From: Acanthamoeba sp. SK_2022b
Lineage: Eukaryota; Discosea; Longamoebia; Acanthamoebidae
NCBI GenBank assembly: GCA_027943245.1
Contig: JANDJZ010000551.1
Span: 1 to 24,456 of the forward strand
DNA length: 24,456 nt
Direction: 5' to 3'
Part shown: positions 18,936-24,456 of the stretch, piece after piece
How the letters are laid out: every line of letters starts with the position of its first letter
Position numbering within the stretch: position 1 is the stretch's first letter
Translations under genes and position numbers: made by a program
Notes under the pieces: generated by a model
Database searches by the model: none
What the model saw: only the letters and a program-made list of their open reading frames with translations
Told to the model about the DNA's origin: nothing

Positions 18936-20834
18936 ATGTCAGGAGGACCTGTGGGTGGTAACGCTAGCCAGAACCTGTTTGACACAGGAACGATGAGCGC
19001 CACACAGCCAGACACAGAGGTTCTCGCGGTGGACTACATTGTAGACGCGTTGTTCGGGGCCGGAATCGACACCTTCTTCGTGCTGACCGGTGGCGCTATC
19101 GCCCCCTTCGTGGACGCCATTGGGCGTCACAGCGGAGCCAAGATCTACTGCGTACAGCACGAACAAGCTGCCAGTATGGCGGTCGACGGCTACTACCGCG
19201 CCACCGGACGGCCTGCGTGCGTGGTGGTAACCAGCGGGCCTGGGGTGCAGAACGTGCTTAACGGCCTTTGCGGATGCTTCTTCGACAGCGTACCGGCTCT
19301 CTTTATCAGCGGCCAGGTTAACATGCGCGAATCGCTCGATGCAATACGCTCCAAGCCACGGCAGTTGGGCTTCCAGGAGATGGTTGTCGTCGACTGTTTC
19401 CGCCCGTTCACGAAGTACATCGGCAAGGTCACCACTACTGAGGAGCTGGCCCCGGCACTCAGCGAGGCGATGAGGCTGATGATGCACGGGCGCAAGGGCC
19501 CAAGCCTGATCGATCTGCCGGTCAATGTGCAGATGTCAAGCGTCGTCCAGTGTCCCCCGCTTGCCCTTGAAGCTGCCTCCGATGTCGGCAAGGTTGGCTC
19601 GGCCGCTCCCACTGCGGACCTTGTTGCGCGGGTGGTTGAGATGCTGTGCGAGGCAGAGCGCCCACTATTTGTGTTGGGCGACGGCGCGCGCGAGGCGCGT
19701 CACGAGCTTGCTCAGTTGCTGCAGCAACTGCAGGTGCCCTTTACCACATCGTGGGGTGGCCTTGACCTGCTGCCCGAGAACGGTGGGTCAGGGCTCGCCC
19801 TAGGCCCGCATGGCGTCTACGGCGATCGCGTCGCCAACTTTGCGCTCCAGAACGCCGACCTGTTGGTGGTTCTTGGCGCCCGCCTCGACACGCGGCAGAC
19901 GGGTGGCAACCTCAAGGCCTTTTCAACCCGCAGCCGCAAGGTCATGGTTGACCTTGATTCGTCCGAGATCGACAAGCTCGGCGAGCGCGGCGCACCTGTT
20001 GACGTCAGCTTGGTTATGGGCGTGCACGACTTCGTCTCGCAGCTATCTTCGGCGCTGGCGGCCACAGCTCTTGAGCAGCTCCCCATCCCTCAATGGCGGG
20101 ACAAGCTTGGACAGTGGAGGGCGCGGTACGGCGTCGAGGAGCGCTCCGAGTTCGATGGCTACGTCTCGCCGTACCAGTTGCTGGCTAAGCTGAACAGCTT
20201 CCTGCCGAGCGACGCGATCGTAGCCGTTGATACGGGCGCCACGCTGGCCTGGACCTTTCAGACACTGCGGACACGCACCTTCGAGCAGCGCATCTTCTCC
20301 AACCTGGGCAACAGCAGCATGGGCTTCGCGCTGCCTGCAGCCATCGGTGCCGCTGTGGGCTCCCCGAACCGCCCTGTGTTTTGCATCATTGGCGACGGCG
20401 GCTTCCAGCAGAACATCCAGGAACTGGCCACGGCTGCGCACTACAAGCTCAACATCAAGGTGTTCGTCCTCAACAACAGCGGCTATGGGATAATTAAGCA
20501 ATTCCAGAACAGCTACTTGGGAGGTCGCCATGTGGCCACCACCTCGGAGGACCTCTACGGCAAGCCCGGGCCAGGCATCGACTTCGTGGAGGTCTCGCGG
20601 GCCTATGGTGTGGCCGCACAGCGGATCACTTCTGTCAACCAGCTGCTGCCGGAGCTTGTGGCCTCTCCCGGCCTCGCAATTTACGACGTGATCGTGCACG
20701 AGGAGCAAGGCATCCAGCCTAAGACCGACTTCGGCAACTCGCTCGAAAACATGTCTCCGCTGTTGGCATCAGCCGCGGACATGATCGTGCCGCCACCTCC
20801 GCAGGTCAAGGTCAGTGGTTGGGTCAAGATGTGA
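18936..20834 (+). CDS. Acetolactate-synthase-like thiamine diphosphate enzyme, intronless
   Basis: A 632-residue, single-exon ThDP-dependent enzyme of the acetolactate synthase/pyruvate decarboxylase superfamily, which decarboxylates a 2-oxo acid (usually pyruvate) and transfers the two-carbon unit. The N-terminal PYR domain has the catalytic Glu76 in VQHEQAASMAVDGY, then VTSGPGVQNVLNGL. The middle domain (~220-390) has LVVLGARLDTRQTGGN, consistent with FAD-binding-type ALS folds. The C-terminal PP domain has the Mg/ThDP motif starting IIGDGGFQQNIQELAT (GDGG at 486-489) and ending VFVLNN. The KVFVLNNSGYGIIKQFQ stretch fits the subgroup found in bacterial surface-sugar loci rather than anabolic IlvB as I recall both. 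Translation may start instead at 18993 (MSATQPDTEV), which fits the family length better. It is tandem with the PLP-fold gene, 227 nt apart; together they suggest branched deoxysugar synthesis. Confidence 0.88.
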   Translation: MSGGPVGGNASQNLFDTGTMSATQPDTEVLAVDYIVDALFGAGIDTFFVLTGGAIAPFVDAIGRHSGAKIYCVQHEQAASMAVDGYYRATGRPACVVVTSGPGVQNVLNGLCGCFFDSVPALFISGQVNMRESLDAIRSKPRQLGFQEMVVVDCFRPFTKYIGKVTTTEELAPALSEAMRLMMHGRKGPSLIDLPVNVQMSSVVQCPPLALEAASDVGKVGSAAPTADLVARVVEMLCEAERPLFVLGDGAREARHELAQLLQQLQVPFTTSWGGLDLLPENGGSGLALGPHGVYGDRVANFALQNADLLVVLGARLDTRQTGGNLKAFSTRSRKVMVDLDSSEIDKLGERGAPVDVSLVMGVHDFVSQLSSALAATALEQLPIPQWRDKLGQWRARYGVEERSEFDGYVSPYQLLAKLNSFLPSDAIVAVDTGATLAWTFQTLRTRTFEQRIFSNLGNSSMGFALPAAIGAAVGSPNRPVFCIIGDGGFQQNIQELATAAHYKLNIKVFVLNNSGYGIIKQFQNSYLGGRHVATTSEDLYGKPGPGIDFVEVSRAYGVAAQRITSVNQLLPELVASPGLAIYDVIVHEEQGIQPKTDFGNSLENMSPLLASAADMIVPPPPQVKVSGWVKM

Positions 20835-21061
20835 GAGGGCAGGAATCTTTTTACTTGAAGAACATTTGTATGTCTGCATTCGTCAAGTTCCTATCCTTCT
20901 TCTGAATGTTTGATCGGAGTTGCCCTGCAACACTCAAACACAAACAACGCTTTCCTTTTGTGTTGCCCGTTCCCATTTTCTTGCCGGCACGCTCAAAGAA
21001 AAATATAATTGTTGACCACAGACAGACAAAACCATACAACACTGAGACACAAATCCTCATA

Positions 21062-22297
21062 ATGTCAGGCTTCGCTCCAGAGGACTCTCGCCATGTTGTC
21101 AAGAAGGTGCACTACGCCGCCAACGGCTTCGAGGCTTACGGTGAGCTCGAAATCCAGGCTGTTCAGGAGTGCTTGCGAAGTGGCTGGCTCGCAGGCTTTG
21201 GGAGCTACTCCCAGCGGTTTGAGAGGCGCGTGGCCGATTTGTTTGGTAAGAAGCATGGTCTCTTTGTCAACTCCGGCTCCTCCGCCAACATGCTCGCATT
21301 GGCGTCGCTGGACCTCCCCGCTGGCTCGAGCGTGTTGACGCCGGCCTGTACGTTCGCAACGACCGTGGCCCCCATCCTGCAGCTCGGACTCAAGCCAGTG
21401 TTTGTAGATGTCGAGCTTGACACCTACGTCCCATCAGTGGAACGCCTCATGACCGTTGTGGCCGCTGATACCGACAAGGAGATCAAGGTTATCATGTTAC
21501 CCAACCTAATTGGCAACGTCCCGGATTGGTCTGGCCTGAGGGCTGCTCTCAATGCAGCGGGCCGCGAGATGGTGCTGATCGAGGACTCGGCCGACACCAT
21601 CCCGCACTACGATGACAACGCCACCAACTGCGCCTCTGACATCGCCACGACTAGCTTCTACGCATCCCACATCATCACTGCCTGCGGCTCAGGGGGCATG
21701 GTCATGTTCAACTCGGAAGAGCAGCTCAAGCGTGCGCTCATGTATCGTGACTGGGGCCGGATTGGCGACAACTCGGAGAAGGTGGAGGAGCGCTTCACCA
21801 AGGAAGTCGACGGGATCGTGTATGACACCAAGTTCCTGTATGGTGTGCTGGGCTACAACTTCAAGAGCAGCGAGGTCAACGCCGCGTTTGGACTTGTCCA
21901 GCTCGACCGCCTCGCCGGGTTCTCGGAGATACGCCAGCAGAACTTTGAGGTGTACTCCAGCCTCCTGAGCAAGGAGCCAGCCATCCTGCTGCCCAAGCCA
22001 GGGCCTGGCGCGCGGCGGATCAACTGGCTGGCAATCCCACTCCAGATTTTGCCGGACGAAGCAGGCCAGGCTAGGCGCACGCAGCTGCTCAGCCACCTCG
22101 AGTCGCACGGGATTCAGACACGTGTGCTGTTCTCAGGCAATATCACGCGCCACCCCGCCTACCGTCAGTTCCTCCAGGACTTTCCCAACGCTGATCGCAT
22201 CATGCGTGACGGCTTCTTGTTGGGCTGCCACCATGGCATGACCAAGGAGGACGCCCGCCGCGTCTGTTCGGAGCTACGCAACTTTCTGCAAGGCTAA
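21062..22297 (+). CDS. DegT/DnrJ/EryC1-fold sugar enzyme with Lys-to-His active site (3-dehydrase-like), intronless
   Basis: A 411-residue, single-exon fold-type I PLP/PMP enzyme acting on nucleotide sugars. Recognisable blocks are SGWLAGFGSYSQRFE, FVNSGSSANMLALASL (phosphate site), LTPACTFATTVAPILQ, and LIEDSADTI with pyridine-binding Asp175. The cofactor loop reads TSFYASHIITACGSGG: His203 is where aminotransferases of the family have the Schiff-base Lys (SFYPTKNLG). The only well-known members with His here are E1/RfbH/DdhC and ColD, which remove the C3 hydroxyl of NDP-4-keto-6-deoxy sugars. MYRDWGR and the following LGYNFKSSEVNAAFGL also fit that group. The cysteines that hold the E1 2Fe-2S cluster are absent after RDWGR, so it resembles ColD in that respect. 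The start at 21062 fits the family; the frame is open to 20906, but that sequence looks like a 5' UTR. The exact sugar substrate is not known. Confidence 0.88.
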   Translation: MSGFAPEDSRHVVKKVHYAANGFEAYGELEIQAVQECLRSGWLAGFGSYSQRFERRVADLFGKKHGLFVNSGSSANMLALASLDLPAGSSVLTPACTFATTVAPILQLGLKPVFVDVELDTYVPSVERLMTVVAADTDKEIKVIMLPNLIGNVPDWSGLRAALNAAGREMVLIEDSADTIPHYDDNATNCASDIATTSFYASHIITACGSGGMVMFNSEEQLKRALMYRDWGRIGDNSEKVEERFTKEVDGIVYDTKFLYGVLGYNFKSSEVNAAFGLVQLDRLAGFSEIRQQNFEVYSSLLSKEPAILLPKPGPGARRINWLAIPLQILPDEAGQARRTQLLSHLESHGIQTRVLFSGNITRHPAYRQFLQDFPNADRIMRDGFLLGCHHGMTKEDARRVCSELRNFLQG

Positions 22298-22481
22298 CTA
22301 GAGTTGATGTAATGGTCCTTGTTGTTACCCCAAAAGTCAGAATACACGTGAGGTGAACCAGCAAGTGGTAGCCAACATCCAAGACTGCTAGCTAGCTTGC
22401 CTACACATTATTCTTTCATTAAATATCGTTTATTTAATATCAAATAGGAGAACTTGACCGGAGGATAACCACACAACTCCC
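22298..22481. other. Convergent 3' region, PLP-fold enzyme / WD40 protein
   Basis: 184 nt between inward-facing stops. AT-rich around 22400-22445 (CATTAAATATCG, TTTAATATC), plausibly polyadenylation regions for both transcripts. No gene seen. Confidence 0.5.
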
Positions 22482-24208
22482 TCAGTCCTTGAGCGTCCAC
22501 AGGTAGATGTTGCGATCGCGCGAGCCGCACCAAAGCGTGTTGTTCTCGGCCACCCAAAGCATGCACCTATGTACAAGCATCACAGTGTGTGAGATCGCGG
22601 GCACACACAGACACACGTGGAATGGCGCAAACGCATTATGCGTCGATGGAAAAACCACGCTAACCTGATGGTGCCCTGGTTCTTCTCGGAGCCGAATCGC
22701 TCGACCTCGCCGTGCTTTCGGGTGTCCCACAGGGCGACGGTGCCGTCCGTCTGGCCGCCGGACATGTACACGTTCAGCACCTGCTGGCCGGCGTTGTAGT
22801 GGCTGATCCTACAACACGCCACGTTGCGCGATGTCAGAAGGCCTTGCGACCACAGGTCGCCGCAGTGCAACCATCATAGCCATCACTTACCGCGACAAAC
22901 ACAGGACGTTGCTGTCGAGATTGATCTCCTTGATGCGCACGATGTCGCTCAGCGTGGCGCCGGGCCTCCAAACCTGTTCCGGAAAGAGAGAAGGGAGGGA
23001 GAGAAGATGCGGTTGTGCGCAGCGTCGATGCAGGGAGAGGGGGGGGGAGAGATTCGCACCTTGACTGTGCGGTCGTTCGAGCAGGTCCACACGTACTCGC
23101 CCTCCAACGAGATGTCGTTCACTGGACGTGCGTGTGCGTTGTTGACTGTGAACATGTCCCCGGACTAGTGGGGTTTCCAAGGGGGGAGCGTGTGCTACGT
23201 TAGTGGTGTGCGCGTGCGCGCGTGTGCGTGTTGTCAAACCTTCAGGTTGTAACAGATAATGTGTGAGTCTCCGCCTATCCAAACGTGAGTGCCGACCTGA
23301 GCACGACCAGCAAACGCGAAAGCGGGTGAGCGACCGGTTGCGTGTGCGTGCGTGCGTGTTAGAGGCAAGTGAAGCACGCGCGCCGGCTTACCTGCCGCAT
23401 GGAGTAGACGCCCGTCTCGGGAAGGTGGATCTCGCTCTCCTTCTTGAGTCGCTGAGCGTTCCACACGGTGATCACGCCCGACAGATCGCCCGACCACACC
23501 TGCACGGCCGGCGAGCTGTCGACACATTCCCCCCCCCCCATCCGTTCGTCAAGACAACCGCATGCCAACCAACGAGAAAAGTCGGGGAAGGCGCGGCCAC
23601 ACGGTACCGCGAGATCACAAGGGCAAGGCAGCGAATCACTTTCGTGTGGGCGCCGGCCAATTCGGTTATCTTGACCAGCTGTGACCTCGCACGCGCACAC
23701 GAGAGGGGGGGAGGTCAACAAGAGCAGCGGGTGAGAGAGAGAGAGAGAGAGAGAGAAAGGCCGCGCACCGACTTGGAGTTCCACACGCGGATGGTGGGCT
23801 CGCCGCCCATCTCGTCGGAGGTGGTCCACACTGTGTTGTCGACAAGAATCATGGCCTGCATGCGGCCGCGCTTGTCGCTCGTCTTGATGCCCGTCACCTG
23901 AAGTCCCGTCTGCGCGTTCCACACGCCGATGTTCCCATCCGCGCCTCCGCTCCACACCTGCGCACGTGTGCGTGTGCGTGTGTCAGACCGCGAAGCGGCA
24001 TGCTGGACGGATGGCACACGCACCGTGTCGTCAACGCGCAGCAGGCACTGCACGGCCGAGGGCGAGGTCTGCTTGTGGGTCCAGGCGACCGTCTGGCTGA
24101 ACTCGAATATGCGGCCCTGCTGGTCCTTCTCCTCCAGTTCCTGCTTCCTCCGCTCCTGCTCTTGCTTGATCCGGTCCTGTGTCAAGCGTAATCGCACATG
24201 CATCACGT

Positions 24209-24271
<63 letters not shown>

Positions 24272-24376
24272 GCGATCCGCAGGCAACATGGAAAGAGAGA
24301 AGGTGGTTACCTCGAGTAGTTCGACTGTCTTGGTGTTGCTCTTTCGTCGGGCCAGCTCGATGGGTGTCTCTCCTCG
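22482..24376 (-). CDS. Ankyrin / coiled-coil / WD40-propeller protein (C-terminal part)
   Basis: Nine minus-strand exons are visible: 24376-24311, 24176-24024, 23957-23769, 23499-23392, 23296-23240, 23164-23060, 22973-22891, 22808-22665 and 22566-22482 (stop 22484-22482). They give 329 residues in phase; the N-terminus lies beyond the right edge. The first exon, RGETPIELARRKSNTKTVELLE, is the end of an ankyrin repeat. The next is a charged coiled coil (RIKQEQERRKQELEEKD). Then come seven short WD-type blades: VWSGGADGNIGVWN, VWTTSDEMGGEPTIRVWN, VWSGDLSGVITVWN, VWIGGDSHIICYN, VWTCSNDRTVKVW, VYMSGGQTDGTVALWD and LWCGSRDRNIYLW. Seven blades would close one full propeller ending at the C-terminus. 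The VW-x-G openings resemble propellers of signalling proteins such as RhoGEFs and inositol phosphatases, but no catalytic domain is seen in this window. Probably a scaffold. Confidence 0.88.
23733..23756. repeat. (GA)n repeat in WD40-gene intron
   Basis: About twelve GA units in the intron 23768-23500. Confidence 0.9.
24211..24269. repeat. (GT)n microsatellite in WD40-gene intron
   Basis: About 58 nt of uninterrupted GT dinucleotides in the intron 24310-24177, between the ankyrin exon and the coiled-coil exon. Confidence 0.95.
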
Positions 24377-24456
24377 CTGCATGCGGACATGAGCTCGTGG
24401 AGGCCATGAATAGAAAGGCGGGGAGAGGGAGGAGGATAGTGTATACCGCCTGTGAC

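Noticed and set aside
20906..21061. Upstream in-frame ATG extending the PLP-fold enzyme by 52 residues
   Set aside because: The extension has no family similarity and the stretch is A-rich like a 5' UTR. The family start fits 21062.
1..24456. CRISPR arrays, insertion sequences, transposon ends and rRNA genes
   Set aside because: The only repeats are microsatellites, short inverted repeats and homopolymer runs. No spaced direct repeats, transposase or ribosomal RNA sequence was seen.

Overview
The window reads as nuclear DNA of an intron-rich, GC-rich protist. Exons are strongly GC-ending, introns are mostly 50-300 nt with GT..AG ends, (GT)n microsatellites sit inside introns, and the gene content (RasGAP, heterotrimeric G-protein alpha, kelch, ankyrin/WD40) is eukaryotic signalling. 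I think an amoebozoan of the Acanthamoeba type is most likely; that is an inference from style, not from a database match. Exon-intron structures below were built by hand from splice sites, reading phase and protein-family conservation. Every multi-exon model listed keeps phase across all junctions.

Layout, left to right: (1) 126-1344 +, the 3' four exons of a cytosolic tryptophanyl-tRNA synthetase. (2) 1492-3447 -, an endonuclease III-like HhH-GPD DNA glycosylase with a 4Fe-4S loop; its second intron contains a complete tRNA-Ser(CGA) gene on the same strand. (3) 4112-7207 +, a 14-exon PH-PAS-RasGAP protein. (4) 7422-9461 -, an atypical G-protein alpha subunit. (5) 9765-11335 +, a six-motif kelch protein. 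(6) 11390-15008 -, a secreted propeller plus helical-domain protein. (7) 15685-17477 +, an aldo-keto reductase. (8) 17625-18770 -, an intronless membrane-anchored glycosyltransferase-like protein. (9) 18936-20834 +, an intronless acetolactate-synthase-like thiamine diphosphate (ThDP) enzyme. (10) 21062-22297 +, an intronless DegT/DnrJ/EryC1-fold enzyme with His in place of the PLP lysine. (11) 22482-24376 -, the 3' nine exons of an ankyrin/coiled-coil/WD40 protein that runs off the right edge. Genes mostly alternate strand, giving compact divergent promoters and convergent 3' ends.

The most interesting block is 17625-22297: three consecutive intronless genes in a region where every other gene is cut by 3-13 introns. 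A ThDP enzyme of the acetolactate-synthase family beside a Lys-to-His PLP enzyme is the pair used in bacteria to make branched 3,6-dideoxy sugars (YerE plus an E1/ColD-type 3-dehydrase, as in yersiniose). With the adjacent glycosyltransferase this looks like a horizontally acquired deoxysugar cassette in a protist. The second notable item is the PAS domain inside a RasGAP, which keeps a histidine at the position of the FixL haem ligand.
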